Positions 1 through 5,108 of a stretch of DNA of 5,111 nt are shown here, piece by piece. Made by a program: the position numbers and the translations under genes. Numbering within the stretch: the stretch's first letter is position 1; every line of letters starts with the position of its first letter. Below the pieces are notes generated by a model. The model made no database searches. It saw only the letters and a list, made by a program, of their open reading frames with translations, and was not told the origin of the DNA. The stretch is from DASSUW01 sp036520135 (GTDB lineage Bacteria; Actinomycetota; Thermoleophilia; Solirubrobacterales; Solirubrobacteraceae), in NCBI GenBank assembly GCA_036520135.1, contig DATDKF010000251.1, forward strand, positions 1-5,111, given 5' to 3'.

Positions 1-2
1 AC

Positions 3-377
3 GGGCGGTTCACCGCGTTCACGCGGGTCGGGCCGTCGCGGCGGCTGCGGATCGCCGCGCCTGGCGGTGCGGTCGCGCTCACGCTGCGCGTGCGCGTGCC
101 GGTGACCGCGCGCCTCGCCGGCGGCGTCCTGCGCGGCCGCGTCGGCGGCGGCCGCATCCCGCGCGGCGGCGCGCTCGTCGAGCTGCAGGCGCGCGCCGGG
201 CGCCGCTGGGTCACGCGGCGCGTCGTGCGCACGTTCGCGAGCGGCCGCTTCTCCGGCCGGCTGGGCACGCGCGCCGCGGTCCGCGCGCGCGTGCCGCGGC
301 AGCCCGGGCTGCCGTTCGCTGCCGGGGTCAGCCCTCCGCGTACAGCCGGTCGAACAGCGGCTCGTATTTCTCGTTGA
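3..377 (+). CDS. C-terminal fragment of a probable secreted beta-module protein (5' end outside window)
   Basis: The frame is open from the window edge and gives 124 residues before a TGA at 375-377; the true start lies upstream. The product is rich in Arg, Gly, Ala and Val, with alternating short hydrophobic strands, e.g. GALVELQAR and RRWVTRRVVRTF, then GRFSGRL and VRARVPRQPGLPFAAG. This looks like the last Ig-like/beta-sandwich module of the large exported proteins common in Solirubrobacterales; that likeness is from memory of the family. Its cellular role is unknown. Codon usage supports the frame: about 105 of 108 codons before position 327 end in G or C. The last 16 codons (327-374) lie antisense to the convergent ligase gene and only 5 of 16 end in G or C, so the natural end of the module was probably near residue 108 and the remainder is read-through into a neighbour. 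No signal peptide can be assessed because the N-terminus is missing. Confidence 0.7.
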   Translation, partial: GRFTAFTRVGPSRRLRIAAPGGAVALTLRVRVPVTARLAGGVLRGRVGGGRIPRGGALVELQARAGRRWVTRRVVRTFASGRFSGRLGTRAAVRARVPRQPGLPFAAGVSPPRTAGRTAARISR

Positions 378-2118
378 CCACGTTGCGCTTGACCTTCAGG
401 GTCGGCGTCAGCTCGCCGGTCTCCTGCGAGAGGTCGTGGTCGAGGATCACGAACTTCTTGATCTGCTCGACGCGCGCGTACTTGCTGTTGACCTCGTCGA
501 GGACGCCCTGGATGAGCTCGAGCACCTTCGGCTCGGAGGCCAGCGCCGCCGGGTCCTCCGGCAGGCCCTGCTCCTTCGCCCACGGGCCGATCTCCTCGGG
601 ATCGAGCGTGATCAGTGCGACCGGGTACGGCCGCCGGTCGCCGTGCATGACCGCCTGGGAGATCCAGCGCGACTGCTTGAGGTCGTTCTCGAGATTCGCC
701 GGTGTGAGGTTCTTGCCGCCCGCGGTGATGATGATGTCCTTCTTGCGGCCGGTGATCGAGAGGAAGCCGTCCTCGTCGATCGCGCCGAGGTCGCCGGTGT
801 GCAGCCAGCGGTCCTCGATCGCGCCGAACGACTTGTCCTCCATCTTGTAGTAGCCGCCGAAGATGTGCGGGCCGCGGACGAGGATCTCGCCGTCGTCGGC
901 GATCCGCACTTCGGTACCCGGCAGCGGCCGGCCGACGGTGCCGAACTTGTATGACTCCCGGGTAGACACCGTCGACGCCGTGGCGGTCTCCGTCATCCCG
1001 TAGCCCTCGAGCACGGGCACGCCGCAGGCGTAGAAGAACTCGAGGATCTCCTGGGCGATCGGGGCGGCCCCGCTGGTCGCCTGGCGCAGCCGGCCGCCGA
1101 ACACGTTGCGGACGTTGGCGTAGAGCTCCTCGTCGGCCTTGTCGAACGCCGCCTGCAGCTCGTCCGGGACCGTCTGGCCCGCGTCCTGCATGGCCCGGAC
1201 CTTGAGGCCGAGCGCGGTCGCAGCGCGGATCTTGTCGGGGTCGTTGGTGGACGTGACGAGCGTGTAGATCTTCTCGAAGATCCGCGGCACCGACGGCAGG
1301 TAGTGCGGCTTGACCGCCATCAGCTCGCCGACGATGCCCTTCGGGTCGCCGCCCCAGTAGGCGATCGTGCCGCCGAGGTCGATCGCGATCAGCTCGATCA
1401 GCAGCGCGAACGAGTGGGCGAGCGGCAGGTAGAGGTAGGCGATGTCGCCCTCGTGCAGGATGCTCGCCTGCTCGCACATCGTGACGACCGACCGGTAGTT
1501 GTTGTGCGAGAGCACGCAGCCCTTCGGCGGGCCGGTCGTGCCGGACGTGTAGATGAATGTGTACGGGTCGTCGGGCTCGACGCCCGCGGCGCGCTCGGCG
1601 ACCTCGGCGGCGTCGCGGGCGCGGCCGCGCTCGCGCAGCTCGTCGAGCGTGATCGCGTCGGGCGCGTCGCCGTCCATCAGGATGATCGCCTCGAGCGCCG
1701 GCAGCCGCTCGCGCACCTTGGCGATCTTGGCGACCTGGCTCGGGTCCTCGGCGAACAGGAAGCGCGACTCGGAGTTGCCCGCCACCCACTCGCACTCCTC
1801 CGGCGAGTTCGTCGGGTAGATCGGCACCACGACGCCGCCGGCGCTGGTGATGCCGAAGCTCGCGTAGCTCCACTCGGCGCGCGTGCTGCACAGCACGGCC
1901 GCCTTGTCGCCGGGCTCGAGCCCGAGGTCGATCAGCCCGCGCGCGACCTCGGAGACGATCTCGCCGACGTCGCGGTAGGAGACTTTGACCCAGTCGTCCC
2001 CCCGCTTGAACGTGACGGCCGTCTTGTCGGCGAACCGATCGGCCGCGAGGCCCATCATGTCGGCGATCGTCGACGACCCGGTCGTCGCAGTCGCCCGGGG
2101 TGCCGTGCTGGATTCCAT
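328..2118 (-). CDS. Long-chain acyl-CoA ligase (AMP-dependent synthetase, FadD15-like)
   Basis: This 596-residue protein activates a carboxylic acid, probably a long-chain fatty acid, with ATP to an acyl-adenylate and then transfers it to CoA. All superfamily core motifs are visible: the phosphate-binding loop YTSGTTGPPKG (190-200), LPLAHSF (231-237), GYGMTET (372-378), TGDLG (441-445), the hinge region GRKKDIIITAGGKN (457-470), and the C-terminal catalytic lysine in LTPTLKVKR (K575). Length matches the FadD15/long-chain class (about 600). No signal peptide or membrane segment is evident, so it should be cytosolic or peripherally membrane-bound. The ATG at 2116-2118 is preceded by a purine-rich stretch with AGGAGG at 2135-2130 and GAGGG at 2128-2124, which supports this start. 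The gene lies 72 bases downstream of the small minus-strand gene and may be co-transcribed with it, although a TAGAAT box in the gap could give it its own promoter. Its 3' end overlaps the convergent upstream gene by 50 bases with no room for a terminator. The exact acyl chain cannot be read from the sequence. Confidence 0.95.
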   Translation of the reverse strand: MESSTAPRATATTGSSTIADMMGLAADRFADKTAVTFKRGDDWVKVSYRDVGEIVSEVARGLIDLGLEPGDKAAVLCSTRAEWSYASFGITSAGGVVVPIYPTNSPEECEWVAGNSESRFLFAEDPSQVAKIAKVRERLPALEAIILMDGDAPDAITLDELRERGRARDAAEVAERAAGVEPDDPYTFIYTSGTTGPPKGCVLSHNNYRSVVTMCEQASILHEGDIAYLYLPLAHSFALLIELIAIDLGGTIAYWGGDPKGIVGELMAVKPHYLPSVPRIFEKIYTLVTSTNDPDKIRAATALGLKVRAMQDAGQTVPDELQAAFDKADEELYANVRNVFGGRLRQATSGAAPIAQEILEFFYACGVPVLEGYGMTETATASTVSTRESYKFGTVGRPLPGTEVRIADDGEILVRGPHIFGGYYKMEDKSFGAIEDRWLHTGDLGAIDEDGFLSITGRKKDIIITAGGKNLTPANLENDLKQSRWISQAVMHGDRRPYPVALITLDPEEIGPWAKEQGLPEDPAALASEPKVLELIQGVLDEVNSKYARVEQIKKFVILDHDLSQETGELTPTLKVKRNVVNEKYEPLFDRLYAEG

Positions 2119-2152
2119 GCGCTCCCTCTCCTCCTCGGACCTGAGGTGCGCG

Positions 2153-2158
2153 ATTCTA
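2153..2158 (-). promoter_or_regulatory. Candidate -10 box for the acyl-CoA ligase gene
   Basis: Read on the minus strand, 2158-2153 is TAGAAT, five of six matches to TATAAT and a fit to the TANNNT form common in actinobacteria. It lies 34 bases upstream of the ligase ATG, giving an expected leader of about 25-30 bases that would still contain the Shine-Dalgarno. It sits inside an 8-bp palindrome, TTCTAGAA (2154-2161), a low-GC island in a very GC-rich gap. No -35 hexamer appears at normal spacing; TTGACG (2194-2189) is 30 bases away, too far to pair. This is inference from a short motif. Confidence 0.3.
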
Positions 2159-2190
2159 GAAGCGGCGCGCGACCCGCGGCGCCGGATGCG

Positions 2191-2379
2191 TCAAGCCGTG
2201 GCTACTTGCCTTCTACTCGACGAGAACGACTCGAACTCGGTGAGGTTGGCCAGGAAGAGAGTCTTGTCGATGCGACCCTGGAAAATCGGCACGCCCATTT
2301 CCATGCACTTCTCGATGACCTCGCGACGCTCCATGCCTGCCTCGCGCGCGAGCTCGGTGGGCGTGAGATGGATTGCCAT
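2191..2379 (-). CDS. Small conserved-looking protein with IF-2 N-domain-like helical fold (62 aa)
   Basis: The product starts MAIHLTPTELAREAG and continues through ERREVIEKCMEMGVPIFQGR. The pattern xxxTPTELAREAGxxxxEVIEKCxxxGVPI resembles the short helical module at the N-terminus of translation initiation factor IF-2 (xVYELAKELxxxxKELIEKLKELGI) and other small helix-turn-helix/excisionase-like folds. This is a by-eye likeness; the function is unknown, and nucleic-acid binding is the most reasonable guess. There is no signal peptide or membrane segment. I place the start at 2379 because AGGAGG (2395-2390) lies 10 bases upstream and the domain-like sequence begins here. An in-frame ATG at 2445 has an equally good Shine-Dalgarno and would add 22 residues (84 aa), so the start is not settled. 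The last eight codons include AGT, AGA, AGG, CAA and GTA, unlike the G/C-ending codons elsewhere, so the Ser/Arg-rich tail may be unconstrained. It is flanked by the palindrome array upstream and the acyl-CoA ligase 72 bases downstream, on the same strand. Confidence 0.75.
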   Translation of the reverse strand: MAIHLTPTELAREAGMERREVIEKCMEMGVPIFQGRIDKTLFLANLTEFESFSSSRRQVATA

Positions 2380-2389
2380 CAGACCGATG

Positions 2390-2395
2390 CCTCCT
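2390..2395 (-). promoter_or_regulatory. Shine-Dalgarno supporting the short start (2379) of the small gene
   Basis: On the minus strand this is a full AGGAGG, 10 bases before the ATG at 2379-2377. If translation instead began at 2445 this motif would be inside the coding region, encoding part of Thr-Gly-Gly. A perfect Shine-Dalgarno at usable distance is the main reason for preferring the 62-residue form. Confidence 0.6.
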
Positions 2396-2403
2396 GTGAG
2401 GTT

Positions 2404-2415
2404 TGCCACGTGGCA
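2404..2415. promoter_or_regulatory. Perfect 12-bp palindrome TGCCACGTGGCA, possible operator
   Basis: The sequence is its own reverse complement over all 12 bases, with a CACGTG core. It lies just upstream of the Shine-Dalgarno of the short form of the small gene, about 25-36 bases before its ATG, where a dimeric repressor could block expression. If the longer start at 2445 is used it is inside the coding region. No matching second copy is seen elsewhere in the window, so the operator role is inference. Confidence 0.25.
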
Positions 2416-2454
2416 GAGCACGGTAGCGCGGGAAACGGACGTCATCAACAACAA

Positions 2455-2460
2455 CTCCTC
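2455..2460 (-). promoter_or_regulatory. Second Shine-Dalgarno, for an alternative start at 2445 of the small gene
   Basis: On the minus strand this is GAGGAG followed by TTGTTGTTG and then ATG at 2445-2443, a spacing of 9 bases, which is near ideal. Translation from here would be in frame with the small gene and produce an 84-residue protein with an extra 22-residue N-terminus (MTSVSRATVL...). About 73 percent of those codons end in G/C against about 79 percent in the body, which does not decide the matter. Confidence 0.45.
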
Positions 2461-2477
2461 AATACGCGCTAAACATT

Positions 2478-2578
2478 GGGGACTGTCCCCACCCTTCGGG
2501 CCGGTCGTCCTTCGTAGCGACGGGGACTGTCCCCGCCCTTCGGGCCGGTCGTGGTTCGTAGCGACGGGGACTGTCCCC
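2478..2578. repeat. Tandem palindromic repeat array, three GGGGACTGTCCCC units at 44-bp period (REP-like)
   Basis: Three identical 13-bp palindromes, GGGGAC-T-GTCCCC, occupy 2478-2490, 2522-2534 and 2566-2578. They are separated by two 31-bp spacers (2491-2521 and 2535-2565) that match at 28 of 31 positions, differing only at spacer positions 1, 19 and 20. So the structure is 2.3 copies of one 44-bp unit. Each spacer holds a second mini-hairpin, CCCTTCGGG, and a GTCG...CGAC pair. The array begins six bases after the stop codon of the Nif3-like gene (reading on the minus strand) and ends about 33 bases before the alternative ATG of the small gene. Short G-rich/C-rich palindromes of this kind are typical of REP elements spread by RAYT-type Y1 transposases; no transposase is in this window, so this origin is inference. 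The last unit is followed on the plus strand by TTTTT, which looks like a terminator although no plus-strand gene feeds it. Confidence 0.85.
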
Positions 2579-2584
2579 TTTTTG

Positions 2585-3346
2585 TTACACCGGATTCGGG
2601 ATGTCCACCCAGACGTGCTCGATCCCGAAGCGCTCGGCCAGCCAGTCGCCCAGCGCGCGCACCCCGAAGGTCTCCGTCGCGTAGTGGCCGGCGGCGATGA
2701 AGTGGATGCCCGCCTCGCGCACGTCGGCCATCACGTGCTCGCGCGGTTCGCCGGTCAGGAACGCGTCGAAACCGAGCGCGACCGCCTCCGGCAGCATGTC
2801 CGAACCCGAGCCGGACACGATCCCGATCCGCCGCACGCGCTCCGGCCCGGCGTCGAACACCGTCGGCACGCGCGCGGTCACCGCGCGCACGCGCTCGAAC
2901 AGCTCAGCCGCCGGGATGCCGTCGCCCGCGAACGTCCCGGCGCGCCCGATCGGCGTGCCGTGGTAAGTCCCGAACGGCTCGTGACGCTCGCAGCCGACCC
3001 GCTCGGCCAGGATTGCGTTGTTTCCCACCTCGGGGTGCGCGTCGAGCGGCAGGTGGTAGCCGGCCAGCGCGACGTCGTGCTTGAACAGCGGCCGCAGCCG
3101 CTCGGCGAGCACCGGCGTGAGGCCGGTCGGGTGGAAGCGCCAGAACAGCCCGTGGTGGACGAGGACGAGCTGGGCGCCCTCCTCGATCGCCCGCTCGATC
3201 AGCTCGCGCTGGGCCGACACGCCGGTCGCGACCTTGGTCACCTCGTCGGCGCCCGGTACCTGCAGGCCGTTGGGGCCGAGGTCCTCGAAGGCCTCCGGAG
3301 TCAGCCGTTCGTCCAGCGCGGCAATTATCGATGTGAGTCGCGTCAC
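2585..3346 (-). CDS. Nif3/YbgI-family dinuclear metal-center protein
   Basis: This 253-residue protein matches the Nif3-like (NGG1p-interacting factor 3; YbgI; often annotated GTP cyclohydrolase I type 2) family in length and motifs. Visible are PNGLQVPG (25-32), LVHHGLFW (62-69), YHLPLDAHPEVGNN (97-110), the TGEPREH block (198-204) and AAGHYATETFG (218-228). By analogy with E. coli YbgI, the likely metal ligands are H64, H65, D102, H221 and E225, all present. The family forms toroidal hexamers with two metal ions per subunit; its physiological reaction is unsettled, so the cyclohydrolase name should not be taken as function. It is expected to be cytosolic. The GTG at 3346-3344 is chosen because MTRLTSIIAALDERL matches the usual family N-terminus, but no Shine-Dalgarno precedes it: the 20 bases upstream are pyrimidine-rich. 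It is divergent from the sigma-factor gene across 135 bases. The zinc-ribbon protein gene often next to nif3 in other bacteria is not adjacent here. Confidence 0.93.
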   Translation of the reverse strand: MTRLTSIIAALDERLTPEAFEDLGPNGLQVPGADEVTKVATGVSAQRELIERAIEEGAQLVLVHHGLFWRFHPTGLTPVLAERLRPLFKHDVALAGYHLPLDAHPEVGNNAILAERVGCERHEPFGTYHGTPIGRAGTFAGDGIPAAELFERVRAVTARVPTVFDAGPERVRRIGIVSGSGSDMLPEAVALGFDAFLTGEPREHVMADVREAGIHFIAAGHYATETFGVRALGDWLAERFGIEHVWVDIPNPV

Positions 3347-3404
3347 GGAAACGGGAACAAAGGGGGAGCGCAGCCATTGCGGCCGCGTTGGCTCAATTGA
3401 ACGC

Positions 3405-3431
3405 TAAAGTTTCCTGGACTCGCGCTGACGG
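3405..3431 (+). promoter_or_regulatory. Candidate promoter of the sigma-factor gene (sigma-28-like?)
   Basis: TAAAGTTT at 3405-3412, then 11 bases, then GCTGACGG at 3424-3431. The first box equals the classic -35 of sigma-28 (FliA/WhiG-type) promoters, the 11-base spacer is as expected, and the second box matches GCCGATAA at only four of eight positions. A start near 3438 would leave a leader of about 44 bases containing the Shine-Dalgarno. Alternatively TAAAGT may serve as a sigma-70 -10, but no -35 stands at normal distance. The rest of the 135-base divergent region contains the 8-bp palindrome TCAATTGA (3393-3400) and nothing else I can name. Confidence 0.3.
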
Positions 3432-3464
3432 ACGTGAGCCAGAGGAAGACACTTTGACGCGCGC

Positions 3465-3470
3465 AGGAGG
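3465..3470 (+). promoter_or_regulatory. Shine-Dalgarno fixing the GTG start of the sigma-factor gene
   Basis: A full AGGAGG lies 11 bases before the GTG at 3482-3484. It is the only strong ribosome-binding site in the region and supports the GTG over later in-frame codons, of which none precedes the conserved sigma region 2 with a comparable site. Confidence 0.7.
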
Positions 3471-3481
3471 GACACTCCACC

Positions 3482-5053
3482 GTGGGTAGGGGTTTGAGCG
3501 GGATCGCAGAGCCGGTCCGCATCGTTGCAGAGCCCACCACCGACGACGATCACCGTTTGGTCGCCGCGGTCCGCCGTGGGGACGACCGCGCGTTCGAGGC
3601 GCTCTACGCGCGCTATCAGCGGCGGATCCACGCCTACGTGATGGGCATGGTCAAGGACCATGGCCGCGCGGAGGACGTCACGCAGGAGGTCTTCGTCTCG
3701 GCGCTGCGGCGGATGCGCGAGACCGAGCGGCCGATCGCGTTCAAGCCGTGGGTCTACGAGATCGCCAAGAACGCGTGCATCGACCAGTTCCGGCGCTCCA
3801 AGCGCGCCGAGGAGATCTCGCTGCAGGCCGACGACGGCTTCGCCCCGGCCGATTACGGGCGGCTCGTGGGCTCCGACCCCGCGCCCGACGACGCCGTCGC
3901 GGCCAAGCAGGAGCTCGACAACCTGTGCGGCGCGTTCGGTGGCCTGTCGGACACGCACCACGAGATCCTGCTGCTGCGCGAGCTCGAAGGGCTGTCCTAC
4001 CGCGAGATCGGCGACCGCATGGGCATGAGCCGGCCGGCGGTCGAGAGCACGCTGTTCCGCGCCCGTCGGCGGCTCACCGAGGAGTACGACGAACTGGTCA
4101 GCGGCGCGCGCTGCCTGCGGATCCAGAGCCTTATCGCGACAGCGGTCGAAAGCCGCCTCGGCACGCGCGAGCAGCGCCGGCTTACGCGCCACGTTGCGTA
4201 CTGCCAGCCGTGCCGCCGCGAGGCGCTCGCCGCCGGGCTCGACGCCTCGATCCTCACGCACGTCCCGCTGCGCAAGCGCGCGGCGGCCAAGCTGGGGTCG
4301 CTGCTGCCGTTCCCGATCTTCGGCCGCTGGCGTGGCGGCGGCGCGGGCGAGGGCGGCACGCCCGCCTCGGTCGCGAGCTCGAGCCCTCCCGGATGGATGG
4401 CGCACGCGCCGGTGCTGTCGGAACAGCTCTCGGGGGGATGGGGCAAGCTCGCGGCAGCCGCCGCGGTGCTTGTCGCTGGAGTGGGTGCCGCAGGTGTCGG
4501 CACCAAGGTCGTGGGCGGGCACGAAACGGCGGCTGCGCCCAAGCGCGCGGCCGCGCAGCAGGGCGGGACTCAGTCGAAGGGCGCCGGGGGGACGCCGACC
4601 CGGGTCAGGACGGCGGGCGCCACCACGAAGACCACCGCATCCTCTTCGCGCGGGTCGCAGCGGCGCGGGGCAGTGCGTCGCAGCGCCCGCCAGGGGAACG
4701 GCGGGAACGCCGGATCCACGCCGGCCTCCGGTACGCCGGTCAGCACAGGCGGCGGGGGTGGGGGCGGCGGCACGGCCGCCGGCACCGCCACCGGCGCGGC
4801 TGGCAAGGCCCTTCCGAAGGTCAAGCTTCCCGCCGCGGGCGGCGACCCGACCGGTCCGGTGAACGAGGTCGTCAACCAAGTCACCGAGCCCGTCCAGCCC
4901 GTCGTCAACGGCGTCACCGACACCGTCACGGACACCGTCGGGGGCGTCACGGAGACCGTCGACGGCGTCACAGCGCCGGTCACGGGCACCGTCGACGACA
5001 CCACCGACGCCGTCGAGGGCGCCACCGGCGTCCAGCTTCCCACGCTCCCGTAG
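3482..5053 (+). CDS. Membrane-tethered ECF sigma factor fused to anti-sigma-like zinc domain, TM helix and exterior tail
   Basis: The 523-residue protein has four parts. Residues 23-108 are sigma region 2, with RAEDVTQEVFVSALRRM (62-78) and PWVYEIAKNACIDQFRRSKR (89-108). Residues about 141-201 are sigma region 4, with the promoter-reading helix-turn-helix LSYREIGDRMGMSRPAVEST (171-190). Region 3 is absent, as in ECF factors. Residues 211-244 carry C211, H237, C241 and C244, that is C-x25-H-x3-C-x2-C, the signature of zinc-binding anti-sigma (zf-HC2/ZAS) domains. Residues 322-342 form a short hydrophobic helix flanked by lysines, so the sigma part should be cytoplasmic and the C-terminus outside. 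The tail (345-523) is a basic Ala/Gly/Ser/Thr linker, a run of eight glycines (423-430), and an acidic, valine-rich segment (460-511). Ordinary ECF factors are about 180-200 residues, so more than half of this protein is extension. Likely role: transcription control by a tethered sigma whose inhibitor domain is in cis, released or modulated by an envelope signal. Membrane-anchored ECF groups in actinobacteria are known from the literature as I recall; the group, signal and regulon are not identifiable here. Confidence 0.92.
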   Translation: MGRGLSGIAEPVRIVAEPTTDDDHRLVAAVRRGDDRAFEALYARYQRRIHAYVMGMVKDHGRAEDVTQEVFVSALRRMRETERPIAFKPWVYEIAKNACIDQFRRSKRAEEISLQADDGFAPADYGRLVGSDPAPDDAVAAKQELDNLCGAFGGLSDTHHEILLLRELEGLSYREIGDRMGMSRPAVESTLFRARRRLTEEYDELVSGARCLRIQSLIATAVESRLGTREQRRLTRHVAYCQPCRREALAAGLDASILTHVPLRKRAAAKLGSLLPFPIFGRWRGGGAGEGGTPASVASSSPPGWMAHAPVLSEQLSGGWGKLAAAAAVLVAGVGAAGVGTKVVGGHETAAAPKRAAAQQGGTQSKGAGGTPTRVRTAGATTKTTASSSRGSQRRGAVRRSARQGNGGNAGSTPASGTPVSTGGGGGGGGTAAGTATGAAGKALPKVKLPAAGGDPTGPVNEVVNQVTEPVQPVVNGVTDTVTDTVGGVTETVDGVTAPVTGTVDDTTDAVEGATGVQLPTLP

Positions 5054-5072
5054 AAGCGGAATCGAACCGCCC

Positions 5073-5102
5073 CCGAGCCATGACTCGGCCGCAATCAGCG
5101 GC
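5073..5102 (+). terminator. Two short adjoining hairpins after the sigma-factor gene, weak terminator candidate
   Basis: CCGAG (5073-5077) pairs with CTCGG (5084-5088) around a 6-base loop, and GCCGC (5088-5092) pairs with GCGGC (5098-5102) around AATCA. They share one base, so they are alternatives or stack tightly. They begin 20 bases after the stop codon. No T-run follows, so an intrinsic terminator is only a possibility. Confidence 0.3.
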
Positions 5103-5108
5103 TAGACT
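5080..5108 (+). promoter_or_regulatory. Candidate promoter for a gene beyond the window end
   Basis: ATGACT (5080-5085, four matches to TTGACA) and TAGACT (5103-5108, a TANNNT-type -10) are separated by 17 bases. The arrangement fits a sigma-70 promoter reading rightward. It overlaps the hairpins described for the same interval, so the two readings compete. The downstream gene is not visible. Confidence 0.3.

Noticed and set aside
2153..2194. TTGACG (2194-2189) paired with TAGAAT (2158-2153) as a full promoter
   Set aside because: The spacing is 30 bases rather than about 17, and TTGACG overlaps the stop codon of the small gene; only the -10-like box is kept as a weak candidate.
1303..2472. 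Long plus-strand open frame across the acyl-CoA ligase and small gene
   Set aside because: It is antisense to a gene with every expected ligase motif; its product is low-complexity Arg/Ala/Asp/Val with no recognisable domain. Long antisense frames are normal in such GC-rich DNA.
2478..2578. CRISPR-like array
   Set aside because: The repeated element is only 13 bp, the 31-bp spacers are nearly identical to each other rather than unique, and no cas gene is present. It is a tandem 44-bp repeat.
2585..3346. Naming the Nif3-family gene as a true GTP cyclohydrolase I
   Set aside because: That label is carried over in databases for this family; the sequence shows only the conserved dinuclear metal site, and no folate or pterin genes are nearby.
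1985..3400. Long plus-strand open frame spanning the small gene, the repeat array and the Nif3-like gene
   Set aside because: It crosses intergenic repeats and is antisense to a well-supported family protein; no motif or ribosome-binding site supports it.
3404..4879. Long minus-strand open frame opposite the sigma-factor gene
   Set aside because: Arg/Ala-rich translation without domain signals, antisense to clear sigma region 2 and 4 motifs.
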